DNA of 64,000 nt, from NCBI GenBank assembly GCA_038503065.1, contig JBCAMK010000017.1, forward strand, positions 248,001 through 312,000, written 5' to 3'. Source of the stretch: Paragyromitra xinjiangensis. Taxonomy: Eukaryota; Ascomycota; Pezizomycetes; Pezizales; Discinaceae. The notes below the pieces were generated by a model, which had not been told where the DNA came from, did no database searches, and saw only the letters and a list, made by a program, of their open reading frames with translations. Shown in pieces: positions 53,430 to 64,000 of the stretch. A program made the translations under genes and the position numbers. How positions within the stretch are numbered: the first letter of the stretch is position 1; each line of letters begins with the position of its first letter.

Positions 53430-54962
53430 AATAAATGCTCGGGTGAGGTAAAGGGAATTAAAAAAATTGAGTGATATTTGGTATGAAGTGGATCGGAAGG
53501 CTGAGACACAGGCAGGTAAGTTTTGTTGTAGTATGCGATAGATAGACTTCGGTACTGTATTGGCAGTTCTGTTACAATAAAGTCAATATAAAATGTCTTT
53601 TTATACCACAATTGATTCTTCTGATTCCTTCAATCTTCACATTCCAAATTCCATATCTTGTTTTCATTTCTCCTTATTTAGTCTTTCCCCGAGCAAAATT
53701 CAGTATCATAGGTAACAGTGCCCCAAGCAATTCTGAATCACTCTTCAAGTTGACCAAACAGGTGTTGGTAGCCGAACAAATTTGACCTATGTACAGATGT
53801 GGCTAAAGACCCCATAATAGAAGAGCTTAATCCTAAGAGTTTTGCTCTGGAGCTCGGACTTGGACCTGAAACACTGAACGAAACAAAACTGCTGAGAAAT
53901 GGACCGCTGCCAAGTAACAGATCTAGGCCATCGAGTAAAACGGAACGAAACAAATGGATCCTGCCGAGTAACAAGCTGCTGAGTGAAACGAAACGAGGCC
54001 ACTGAGGAACAGGTTGCTGAGAAACAGGTTACTGAGAAACAGGTTACTGAGTGAAACAAAACAAGGCTGCTGAGAAACAGGTTGCTGAGAAACAGGTTAC
54101 TGAGCGAAACAAAACGAGGCCGCTGAGAAACAGGCTGCTGAGAAACAAACCTGTAGCAATTTGGTTAGTCAGGGTTCAAACAGAGAGTGAAGCCATACCT
54201 GATGGGTGTTGATGTCTGATGAGGGGTTTGAGTGGTGGTTTCTGCAGCTGAGCACAGATGGATGGTATGTAGCAACGTTTCACACAGCTGACATGGTATA
54301 TAAAAGGTTCACCCTTTAGTATTTGGACGTTGTCTAGCTAGTCCGTCTAAAGCTCGACTATGACCTCCTTGGCAGACTGCCATTGAGGCTCAAATGTCTC
54401 TCTTGTTAGTATGTTTCAGTGTGGTTATTATCTCCCCTCTTACATTAAACCTACCCTAGAGATTGTGGTTTGAATAGAACTAGAGGAGACTGCAAAGGAC
54501 TTGAAGCTGCAGAGTTTCCACTACTGTTGAGTTATTTCTCAAATTATTTATGTCGCTTGGCAAAAGGAATCCCAAGTCGACGATAGTCCAGCCAAGCCAG
54601 TCGACTGCGGTCCGTCTGGTCCATAGCTAGCTGCGGTCGACTGTAGTCGGGCGAAGACCACATCCAAATCCGGCTCACCCACACTTTATTCCCCGATAGT
54701 CATGCATACCTGAGCACTCAGACACACAGCATTCTTACACAGAGATCTTGATGAGCGGGCAGGAGACTCAGGTACCGCTTACTGCATATCCAGGAACAGA
54801 GAAAGCTTGGCGGCGATCGGACGGATAAGGAATTTAAGGAGAACCTCTGCGGTGGTACAAAAGCTGTGGAGATAGCCAAGGATCACCGCGGACCCCTGGA
54901 TTAGGTCTCTTCCTCCCCTCCTGAGCTCTCCGCCCTCGTCCTCTCCGCCCCACCAAGCTACC
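53430..54962. other. MULE 5' flank and intergenic region before the zinc-transporter gene
   Basis: The first few hundred bases should include the MULE promoter and terminal repeat, which I could not delimit. About 53940-54150 is an imperfect tandem repeat of AGAAACAGGTTGCTG and GAGTGAAACAAAAC words. About 54577-54660 has GTCGAC-centred words like those at 3558-3700. The pyrimidine- and CCTCCGCC-rich stretch at 54905-54962 is the probable leader of the gene at 54963. Confidence 0.5.
53940..54150. repeat. Short tandem repeats of GAGAAACAGGTTGCT type
   Basis: Units of 14-15 bp (GAGAAACAGGTTGCT, GAGAAACAGGTTACT) alternate with GAGTGAAACAAAACGAGGCC spacers, about ten units in all. Their position just outside the MULE gene could make them subterminal MULE repeats or an unrelated minisatellite. 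Confidence 0.55.
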
Positions 54963-56479
54963 ATGGCCGCCCCAATTCCAATCGCCCGCGTCGCCCCTCC
55001 GACTCCCTCTCACTCCCGCTCAAACTCCTTCACCGCCGGTCTCGGCATCGACGGCCTCTCCACGCCCATATCCTCCACCTTCGACCCGTCAACCCTCTCC
55101 CCGCCCATCGACACATTCCAATCAAACACGTACTCCTCCTCCCCCGAGCGCTCCACCCCCCCTTCAACCCACACCAATGGCGCCCGACGAGGCGGCCCAT
55201 TCAACTTCCAGCCCATGATCGCGAGTAAATCGCCACCTATCGGGAAACCCGTACGTCCCCCTCCTACCTCCTCTACCTATCTAACACCCTCTAGAACCAA
55301 CGTCGAGGCCACAGATACAAACACTCCTCCATATCGCACCAGATCTTCCTCGAGCCCCCCGTCCGCGCACCACTCGCACTGCCAGCCAGTCTCCCAATCC
55401 CAACCCGGAAGGAACTCATCAGATCTATCTCATCCGAGCAACGTATCAGACTAATATGGTGTATCTGTCACCTCTCCGTAGCAGGACTCACCCTCTGGTC
55501 AGCGCAAGGCTCGTTAGCAGTCACAGCTCTCAGCCACCTAATCATGTTCGACGCGTTAGGAGCAAGCCTCTGCGTAGTAGTAGACGTACTCTCCAACTTC
55601 GAAGTCTGGAAACGAAGTTCCGTACGACATCCATTCGGGTACCCCTCCCCTTCCTCCCTCTACACCTAATCTAACACAAACCAGCTTAGAAAGAGCCGAA
55701 GTCCTCGCCGGGTTCGCAATGGCCGTCCTCCTCCTCTTCATGGGCTTCGACATCATCTCCCACACCGCCGAACACCTCGTTGAAGGATACTACGAACTCT
55801 CCAACAGCTCGCACGGCGATGCCGAACTCCACGTCCACGAAACCCACATGCACGGTGCTCGAGTCTCACCCGGGAGCATCGACATTGCGGCGTTAGCCGC
55901 ATTAGCATCTACTGTTATTTCCGGGATCCTACTCAAGAACCATGCCAGAATCGGAAAAGGCACCTCACCCCCTCCCTCTTGCTAGAAGAGAAGCTAACTA
56001 TACTAGCTATGCAATTCGCGACTCTCTCCTCCCTCCCCACGCTATTCTCTAACCCCTCCCACCTCCTCACCGTCGCTGCATCCCTCTTCCTCCTCTTGAT
56101 CCCGCTGACGAGCACGCATTTCTCGTCGCTGCTCGACCGCGCGCTGGCGCTGTCGATGGCGCTGTGTATGATTGCGATTGGGGTACGGTTGGTTAAGGTG
56201 TTGGGGAGCATGTTGTTGATGTCGTTCGGCGGGACGGGGGTGGGGGATGTAATTAGGGAGATTGAAGGGGATGTGGGGGTGGGGGTTGTGGAGGCTAGGT
56301 TTTGGCAGGTTCATCATGGGTTGGGGATGGCGAGCTTGAAGGTTGGGGTGGCGGGGAGTGTGGTGGACGAGGCGGGGGAGAGGGTGAGGGAGCGCGTGGT
56401 GAGGTTGGTTAGGGATAGAATGGGGGGGATAGGGGTTAGGTGGGAGGTTAGTGTGGGATTGAGTACGGCGGTTGCGTAG
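54963..56479 (+). CDS. ZRG17: Zrg17-like cation diffusion facilitator (zinc transport into the secretory pathway)
   Basis: Exons 54963-55250, 55295-55638, 55685-55959 and 56007-56479 join to 459 residues. The Ser/Pro-rich cytosolic N-terminus includes a GGPFNFQPM segment. Then come GHRYKHSSISHQIFLEPP and six predicted membrane helices. Key family segments are LSHLIMFDALGASLCVVVDV, RHPFGLERAEVLAGFAMAVL, PGSIDIAALAALASTVIS and LKNHARIGKAMQFATLSSLP, and the protein ends in a cytosolic domain. In yeast, Zrg17 pairs with Msc2 to load zinc into the ER; that role is family knowledge. The third intron (55960-56006, 47 bp) must be GC-AG to give the conserved GKAM junction. The start ATG at 54963 follows TACC. 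The gene converges with the LEA-like gene, 179 bp apart. Confidence 0.85.
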
Positions 56480-56658
56480 GGGATTTTATGGGTTGGGGGG
56501 ATATGGATGTATCATAGGATGTAAGTGTATAGTACAATTATGTTTTATTTAATTGCACAGCTGGTTTCCAGCAAGTCATACAATACATGATCATAAAACT
56601 CATAAAACTAAACTAATAACACTACAGAAGCAAAACATCCATTATCAATTAATCCTAT

Positions 56659-58490
56659 CTAGTGATGACCGAGATGAAGTTTTTCTGTCCCAAATCAGCA
56701 ACCACTCACAATACCAGAGAGGAGGGGGAACAAACCCTTAATTTTAGTCCCAAGCCCTTTATGCTCTGCATCACCCTCAGCCGAGTTCTCGATCGGCTTC
56801 TGCTCAACCGGCTTATGCTCAACCGGCTTATGTTCAACAGGCTTATGCTCAACCGGTTTATGCTCCGCAGTCTTATGCTCCGCAATCTTATGCTCATGCT
56901 CCTTATGTTCTGGCTTCGCCACATCCTTATCCTTCTTATGCGGCAGCAACTTCGAATGCGGCGCCGTAATCTGCGCCGTATCAGGCTTCACCTCTTTCCC
57001 ATGGTGAATACCCTTCTCATCCAGCAGACGACTACACACCATTAGCCCTACTCAAATCCAATAGGAAAGAACACATACTCAGCCTCCCTACCAGCACCCG
57101 GTCTACTAGCATCAAAATCCCCACCCTCGGCAGCCATCCCAGTAGATTTCTCATACTTCTCGCCAGTCCCAGCACTCTTCTTCTTCTCCTCTTCCGTCTG
57201 GGGTTTATGTGGTTCCGGCTGATCCGGAGACTCTTGCGGTCGGTCTGCGCCTTGCTGTTTCGGCGTGGGCTGTTGTCCGCTGCTGGGGCCGGCGCCGGTG
57301 CTAGGTTCCACGGCGGTTCCTGGGCCGGAGCCGACACCGGAGATGAGGGATTTGGGGGCGGGGTTAGCGGTGGAGGCGACGGAGGTGGAGGGGGGGTTGG
57401 AGGATGGTTTGGTGTGGGAGAGGGTGGAGTCGCGGTTAGAGTCGTGGAGGTTGGAGTTATCACGGGAATCATGAAGGTTTGAAGAGTCGTGGAGGTCCGA
57501 GGTAGAGTCACGATTAATGGAGTCTCGCGGGAAGGTAGATGATCGGTTCTCACGGTTGAAGTCGGAGTTGGAACCCCGGTTCTCGGATCCTAGATCGGTG
57601 TTGCTGCGACGACCTTCCTCTACGATACCGGATGCGAATGTACCGTGGTTACCGCGCTGCGGGGAGTGGGTGTCTAGTCTGTCGTTGCCGCGACGACCTT
57701 CCTCTGCGATACCAGATGTGAATACACCTTGGCTACCGCGCTGTGGGGAGTATGTACCTGGCCTGTCGAAGTGCGTTGGGTCAGCGGTGTGTTCGCTAAT
57801 GCCGTGTTGCGTGGTGCTAGGGTTGTGGTGGCTCCCGCCGATACCCGCGGCGCCGCGGTCGAGTTGGTCGTGTTCACTCGTTACGGGTCTGGCGCTAGCA
57901 CCGGTGGGGGCTGAGGTCGTGAACGAGCCCGCGTTGTTCCCGGATATATCACTGATAGTAGGTCTATCTTCGCTCGCAGCGCCAGAGAAAGCACTACCGT
58001 GACGGTTCCCGTCTTTGTTAAAGTCCCCAACGGAAGGTTTATCGAATTCACTAGTAGTAGTGATCGGTTTCGTGACGCCGTGCTCGAACGGGGAGGAATC
58101 AGGGTTGTTGAAGTTCCGTGCGGAGTCGAAGGAGCTGAATCCGGCGGATTGGGTGGAGCCTGTTGAGGGGGTTTTGAAGTTGCTTGGGGGTTTGCTGAGG
58201 TGCACGTCGTCGATGGCGCTGCCGGAGGTGTGTTTGGTTCCGGAGCCGCCGATGGTGTCGGCGGTGTAGGAGGTGCTGTCGGTTGCGTGGCGGAAGGGGT
58301 TGGTGGAGGTGTCACTGCGGAGGGGGTTGGAGGAGGTGCTGGTGGTGTCGGTGGTGGTTTGGGGGTTTGTGCGGTTGGGGTTGGAGTTGAGGTTGGAGTT
58401 TGGGTTGAGGGAGTTTGGGTTTTGTTGGTCGGTGGTTTCGCCGAAGATGGCGCGGGAGGCGCTGTTGGCTGCTGAGTATATCGAGTCCAT
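56659..58490 (-). CDS. Hydrophilic, repeat-rich LEA-like protein
   Basis: Exons 58490-57079, 57031-56736 and 56684-56659 give 577 residues. Introns are 47 bp (donor GTATGT) and 51 bp (donor GTTTGT, acceptor CAG). The protein is almost devoid of hydrophobic stretches. It starts MDSIYSAANSASRAIFGE, is rich in Ser, Asn, Thr, Gly and Pro, and has two copies of SPQRGxxGxFxSGIxEEGRR and several NLHDS repeats. Exon 2 adds ADRLLDEKGIHHGKEVKPD and HKPVE pentapeptide repeats. The final intron produces GLGTKIKEKLHLGHH, an ending I know from fungal hydrophilins, which supports the model over reading through to a stop at 56695. It is probably a soluble stress-related protein; that role is inferred from composition. 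Confidence 0.75.
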
Positions 58491-60790
58491 GATTGTGGGT
58501 TGTGTGGAGTTGGAGTTGTATATGGGCTATGTGGAGTTGGTTATGGAGTTATATATGGGTTTGGTTATGTGGGTTTGGTTGAGAGTCAAGATACAGAAGA
58601 GAATAACGGTGGGAATGGCCGGTATATATAACGCTGAGAACTAACTACGTAACTGCTAACAACTTGCTTGATTCCACTCCTCACGGATACGGCAAGGATT
58701 CAAGTCCCAGATCAAGGCCTGAGTATCCAGACCAAGGCGCGGACAAAGAACACCAGGGAAGGAAGATGACCTCAACTCGAACAAAGTAATCAATTAGTAG
58801 TAAGAGTAATGCCACCTTCCAACACTCTCGCAATTCTACTCCCCCGCATCGCAATTCAATCAGGTACATAGAATCACACTATAGGAAATGATTAATTAAT
58901 CAACAACGAGACTTGTTTGCGACAAAGTGACGCCAAGTATGGATCGTCTGCAGTCTGTGAGGTCAGCGATGACGGCGTGTGACGTCATTGCTAGACGCGT
59001 ATGCGGCGTGCCCTAACCCTAGGACAGGGGTCAATGATGGGTGGGCGGGAATTTGGGGGTGCGATGGATGGTGGTTGTTTTGGATTATTGGGATTCGCGA
59101 GTGTAATATGAGACGAATTGATCTGGGGAATAGTCCTGGAGCGATTGTGGGGATTGTTGTAGAGTGATGGACAACCCTGCTCACGTGACAGATTCTACAG
59201 CCCTATGCCCCATGCCCTATGCCCTATGCCCGTCTCACTTCGTTCATACCGTTTGCTCCTTTGTCCAGCTCTCCTCTACCCCACCAAACCATCAATCCAC
59301 CCACAAAAATCATTGATAACTTAAAACTCCACCGCGCCTATCATGACGAGATTACATTCAAAGACAGCTACCAGTTACAAAACGTTCAGCAGACAATCTC
59401 ATGCTTTACGATACACCACCTCATTCCACAATAGCTTACAGCAGTACCCTCAACAAGATAGTACCAGCATGTCACCTCATACTGCAAGACCGCTAACACC
59501 CAGTAATGGGTGAATACGATTAACATTTTAATCACCAGAAGAGATGTCAGGTCTTGCCGATTCATCACAACAAGCCAAACTGATTCACTTGTTTCATTCC
59601 CTCTACGAATTGTATACACCTATCCATCTTCATCTCCTCTTCATCAGCTACTAATTAACGAAATCCTACAGAAATTTCGAGCGATGGTATGCTAAAAATG
59701 GAGACATATCGCAATCGCATTAAGACTAGCTATCAGCTAAGAATACCGAGGATACAAACTTATCATTCGCAACAGCTTAAAACCCCGCCATACTAGCTCC
59801 GTTGGACGTTCTCGATTAGCTGAGCTACTAGTACATCCCCTAACGGGCGAATTAAACCTCAGACAGCGAAAACCAAACTACTCCCAAGAAAACCAACTAA
59901 CGGGGTAAAATCGGGCTAGCTATCAAGCAGCTTTCCAAAAACGCGTTATTTTTCAGACATATCTTTACGGTCTGCGGTATATCAAACAGTTTTGTTTCAT
60001 CGTTTTAGATAGGACCATGCCCTAGGACTTGGCACTACTAACGCCTAATTAATATTCTGTGAGTCGGTCGAGTGCTGGTTTGTCTCTGCTTTGATCGTTT
60101 GGGGATAGGTTTGTTAGTCCTTCTGGGGGTTATGGCTTCATCTAATGGGATCGTTTAGGCGCTTTAAGTACACACCAAGTCGAGTTACATGGGCTGTTGG
60201 AACTTCGTACGCCATCCGCTAACAGAGAAGATATTGGGGGGGGTATAGCGTGTAGTTGCTGGCTTCTATTAGATGTACGTTGGAGGGTGAGGTTGTCGTT
60301 GGTTGAGGGGTATTATGGTTGTTTTTGAGTACGGGGTTGAAAAACTTAGGGTTTTTTCGCTCATGCTTACGATAATTCGTGGGGATAGCAAATCTATTAT
60401 CGAAGGAATATCATAGAACCATGGAGGAGACTTTTCCGATATTAGGTAAATTACTATGCTTGGATACCTAATGAAGAAACCTCTATCCTGTTAGATTAGT
60501 AGGCTTCCAGATCTCGTCTCCTAGCTTAGACCCAAGCTCGGGGAACTAAGTAGAAGGTTCTAGCAGGCTTAGACCGGAGATTGGGAGTCTATATACATAA
60601 ATCTGTAGCTCCCTCAGTCTGTAGAGAAACCAAGTCTCCTATTCACAGCTGATCTAGCCGAGTGAGAAACCATGCTTCCAACTTACCCGGCCTCACGTGA
60701 CCCCATCCGGGTAACACCAAGCTCCAACGACCACCATACCGGTACATCCAGAAGCTCCCCCACAGCTCCTCCAGCTCACCCTAATTCACC
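58491..60790. other. Intergenic region between LEA-like gene and SEC5
   Basis: No gene is supported over 2.3 kb. The part next to 58490 is the promoter of the minus-strand gene. About 59197-59232 has four CCCTATGCC-type direct repeats, and CCCTAACCCTAGG occurs near 59010. About 59775-59840 has a tRNA A-box-like word on the minus strand but no B box. The CA/CT-rich leader ending ACCCTAATTCACC precedes the ATG at 60791. Confidence 0.5.
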
Positions 60791-63700
60791 ATGGCCGACC
60801 CCCGCTCCGAAGCCGCACTTCTAAAATACTACCGTCTCCAAGACCCCTTCCCCGAGGCCTGGTCAGACCCAATCGAAGACCTCCAAGTCAAACAACGCAA
60901 GCAATTCCGCGCCTCAACAACACGGTACTCCATCCTCCAAGAAGAAGGTTTCTCCGCATCCCTCAAAGGCCTCACAGGAGAACTATACACCGGATTCGTA
61001 CCAGAGGATGAGCCGGATCCATTAGGGAGTACTAGTTCGGTAGTGAGACTACTACGGGAGCGAGGACTAGCTGTGGATGATAACGTGAGACTACGTTAGT
61101 CTACCAACCCCAAGCTACATAACACCAAACTGATCTACCACAGGTAACAGGTACCTTATATCCTCCAAGACCTTCTCCCCCACCGCCTTCCTCCGCGATG
61201 TCCACGCGACCACTCTCTCCACCGAGCTCCAACGCGGCCTCAGCCTCCTCTCCGGTTCCATCGCGCAGAAATCCGGCTCCCTGAAGCTCCTGGTCGAATC
61301 CAATTTCGACAGGTTCGTGGCCGCGAAGGGCACGATCGAGGGGGTGTATAAGGAGATGAAGGCGAACTCGTTTCTGGATAAAGAGAAAGAGAGTGAATAT
61401 GGAGTTGGGAAGATCCGCTCGTATCTTAACGAGGCGGAGACGAAATCGGATGATGTGTTTGGTCCGGTTCTGAAAGGACGAGGTAGGGAGGATGAACTAC
61501 GGACGCTACTGTCGGTGGTGGAGAGACATAGGGATATTTTGGAGATGCCTGGGTTGTTGGCGGATTGTATCAAGAGGAAGGATTATGAGAGTTTGATTGA
61601 GGAGTATCAGAAGGCGAGAAAGGCGTTGATGGATTCGAGGGGGTTGGTGCCGATTGAGCCGGGGAGTAGTGCGGGGTTTAAGGAGGAGCATATTCATCAG
61701 TTGATTATTGCGGAGAAGATGTGGATTGAGGTGACGTTTGCGATTGAGGATTTTAAGAGGGAGACGTGGAAGAAGTTGGTGGAGTGTAAGACGGAGGATA
61801 ATATGCATATGGAGTTGATTGGAATATTGCTTGAGCTGGGAGTGACTGATAACCCGATCTGGGTGTGGTTGTTGAGTCGATATGAGTATTTGAAGAATAG
61901 GATCACGACGGTGTTTGAAAGGAGTAGAATCGAGATTGAAGGTTTGTCTCCTCCAGTTTATCCTATCCATAACCCCACTCACACACCCAGTCCTCCGCCG
62001 CAAGGTCGCCACCGCACCACCACCCTCCGCCAAAGCCATCGCGCACCACCTCCGCTCCCCAACCCGCCGTATCCAACCTGACTCGCAAAAATCACTCGAC
62101 ACCTCACGCACCATCTCCCTCTGGGAATTAATCCTCTCCTCTCTAACCTCCCTCCTCGACCCCACAACCGGCATGCTCTCCGAACTCCTCAACTTCTGGA
62201 AAACCGCACAATCCTTCATCGACAGTGAAAACCTCCTCCCCGTCGGCATCGACGACCAATCCCGTAAGCACCACCGTCTCGAAGACGCAAACGTCCGCAT
62301 GCTACGCGAGGGCGCCGTCGAGATCGTGGGTCTGATCCGCGATTGTATGATTGCTTTCTTCCAGGAACCCCCTGTTGACGACGTAAGCAATATGTACTCC
62401 CCTATCCCCACCACCCCAGGTGGTGCAAACGGAGATGAATCGTTCCCGACTTCGCAGCTGCCCAACATACTCAAAGCGAAAGTCCCACAGCAGAAGGAAG
62501 GTGAGGAAGGATATGCGTTTTTCCCCCCAGGCGCGAACTCGCTCAGTGGGGTCCACTTCATGGGGAAGATTATGGTCTTGGTTGGGAACGCTGCTGTTGC
62601 GATGGCGGATATGGCTGGGAAGCTCGGTAAGGAAGGGGTTGCGGATAAACTGAAGGTTATGGTTTCGGGTGGTAGGGAGAGGGCTATTGTTGCGGTTTGT
62701 AGTGCGTGGCTGAAGGACGCGCAGAATTGTAGAGTGTTGGAGGACTGGACGAGGGCGGTGGATAATCGGGATGTGACGAAGATGCCGGGATTGTTTCTGG
62801 CGTTCGAGAGGGAGATTATTGGTGGGATGCAGGGGATGGTGTATTTGGATAAGGTGAAGAATAGTAATAGTGGGGTGATACCGCCGCCGAGTATGAAACT
62901 ACTTACTCATGTGAGAGGCCAGTTTGTAAGGAGCTTGTATAAGAGTTTACAGGGGATGGTGGAGAATGCGAAGCAGCCGGTGGAGATTGAGGAGAGGAGT
63001 GAGGAGATGGATGGGCTGGCGAGTCCGGTTACTAGTGTTGCGCCGGCAAATCTTATGGCCCATTCGGTGGATAGTGGGGATAAGAATGTGCGGATGTTGC
63101 TTACACTTAGTAATCTTGCTTTGCTGAGGTTGGATATTGTGCCAGAGTTGATCTCACAGTTTGAACAAGCTTTCTCCGTGAAGCTGACCGACGAGTCTAA
63201 GGTATTTCTTTCCTCTAACATTGTAGTTACTCCACTGACACATCTAGACAATCCGCGACGCACTCAGCCAAATCGACTCCCAGCTATTCGACGAATACAC
63301 CAAACCCATCGTCCAAACCATCGCCTCCCTAATCTCCACCGGCATCTCCTCCCCCACCTGGCCCCCAGCACGGGGTAAAATCGCCACCGAAGTCCGTCCC
63401 TACATCTACGACGCACTCCTCTGTCTCGTCCACGTCCACAGCCAAGTCACCACCACCGCCCCCTCCCTCACCTTCCCAATCCTATCCTACCTCCTCGAAT
63501 CAATGAGTAAAGAGCTCCTAGAAGCATTCAAACACCGTAAGAAATTCAACCTCGGCGAGCTGCTGCAGGCTACCCTCGATGTCGAATTTGTAAACCAGAC
63601 GTTGAGCCAGTTTAATACCCCCCGGGCGAGCGAGTGGCAGCAGCAGATCTATGTTGAGTTGGATCGTGGGAGTGATGCGGAGGCGAGACAGGGGCTGCAG

Positions 63701-63866
63701 AAGGAGTTGGGTGAGATGAAGACTATTTTGAGTCAGTTGAGAAGGTATTCTAGGGCTGAGTTGTAAGTGGTTCTTTTCTCTGACTGGTGGGTTATGCTAA
63801 TGGCTGGGTAGCTTGTGTTTTAGGGCGAAGAAGTCGAGTTCGAGGAGGCCGGCGGGGGAGAGTTGA
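60791..63866 (+). CDS. SEC5: Exocyst complex component Sec5
   Basis: Exons 60791-61094, 61144-61941, 61991-63201, 63248-63762 and 63812-63866 join to 960 residues with 46-49 bp introns. Family segments in order are LLKYYRLQDPFPEAWSDP near the start, DPLGSTSSVVRLLRERGL, TFSPTAFLRDVH and QKSGSLKLLVESNFDRFVAA. The helical Sec5 body follows (LLSVVERHRDILEMPGLLAD, ILLELGVTDNPIWVWLLSRY), with TISLWELILSSLTSLLDP further on. The C-terminus has LLQATLDVEFVNQTLSQFN and ends RRYSRAEFLCFRAKKSSSRR. The last intron has an ideal GTAAGT donor; acceptor 63811 is preferred because it gives FLCF, but 63823 would also stay in frame. Sec5 is a subunit of the octameric tether that docks secretory vesicles at growth sites. 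Confidence 0.9.
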
Positions 63867-64000
63867 GGTGGTAGATGGATTAGGGAGCTTTTGTTTTTAT
63901 ATGGCGTATGGGTATTTTTTTTGGCGGTGAGTAGATATTAATTACATAGTATTGGTTTATTTGCTTTTAGCTTGGGTGGATTCGAATCGCTGGAGGTTTG

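Noticed and set aside
56685..56714. 30-bp final intron in the LEA-like gene
   Set aside because: Shorter than any other intron here; the 51-bp intron with donor at 56735 gives the same acceptor and the expected KIKEKLHLGHH ending.
59775..59840. tRNA gene on the minus strand (TAGCTCAGCTAATCGAG resembles an A box)
   Set aside because: No B box (GGTTCGAATCC type) at the right distance and no acceptor-stem pairing.
54963..63866. Transposon genes or insertions in the right-hand block
   Set aside because: No CATCAG ends, no transposase motif and no long repeats; the three genes have normal short introns.
63978..63990. ATTCGAAT near the window end as a tRNA T loop
   Set aside because: Stem pairing fails on both strands and the window ends before a full gene could be judged.

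Overview
The window looks like a chromosome segment of a filamentous ascomycete (Pezizomycotina; I cannot fix the class). The unique genes have short 44-51 bp spliceosomal introns with GTxxGT-type donors and TAG/CAG acceptors, and two are recognisable housekeeping genes (a Zrg17-type zinc transporter and exocyst Sec5). It has three zones. (1) 1-10.5 kb: the 5' end of a probable PIF1-type helicase gene on the minus strand, then gene-poor, AT-rich DNA. Scattered in that DNA are three paralogous genes (2295, 5604, 8217) for a small beta-rich protein family I do not recognise; the first is a tandem two-domain fusion. (2) 10.57-53.43 kb: one uninterrupted stack of nested DNA transposons. (3) 54.9-64 kb: a unique gene block, with ZRG17-like (+) and a hydrophilic LEA-like gene (-) convergent, then SEC5 (+).

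The centre is the remarkable part. A MULE (Mutator-like) transposase gene on the minus strand is split: its N-terminal half lies at 53429-52551 and its C-terminal half at 11598-10568. The 40,950 bp between them is a single insertion. Removing it with one copy of the TA target duplication restores the reading frame exactly. The insert (B1) contains two further insertions. One is C (11767-26027), which contains A1 (14102-25623), which contains autonomous element Pla-1 (15333-24681). The other is autonomous element Pla-2 (27400-52425), which contains autonomous element Pla-3 (29426-39093) plus non-autonomous A2, B2, F and G. All ten elements begin CATCAG and end CTGATG, and all ten are flanked by a 2-bp target duplication of varying sequence (TA, TG, TT, AA, GC, TC). 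For each one an empty-site paralogue exists elsewhere in the same window. Nesting reaches five levels (MULE > B1 > C > A1 > Pla-1).

The three autonomous elements have Plavaka-like (KDZ group) transposases and nearly the same net length once nested inserts are removed (9,349, about 9,680 and 9,668 bp). They share one layout: a C2H2 zinc-finger plus transposase gene on the minus strand, a divergent intergenic region, then two plus-strand accessory genes. Accessory gene 1 belongs to a family I do not recognise. Accessory gene 2 resembles the DUF6532 family. None of the three transposase genes is clean: Pla-1 has one frameshift, Pla-2 a nonsense codon plus three insertions, and Pla-3 several frameshifts. 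Accessory gene 1 of Pla-3 and accessory gene 2 of Pla-1 are open throughout. Each element lineage is also saturated with its own short word (AGGAT/ATCCT in Pla-1 and Pla-2, GAGAGCT/AGCTCTC in Pla-3), in coding, intronic and intergenic DNA alike.

I found no rRNA gene, convincing tRNA gene or CRISPR array. All functional names come from motif and sequence recognition by eye; no database search was run.
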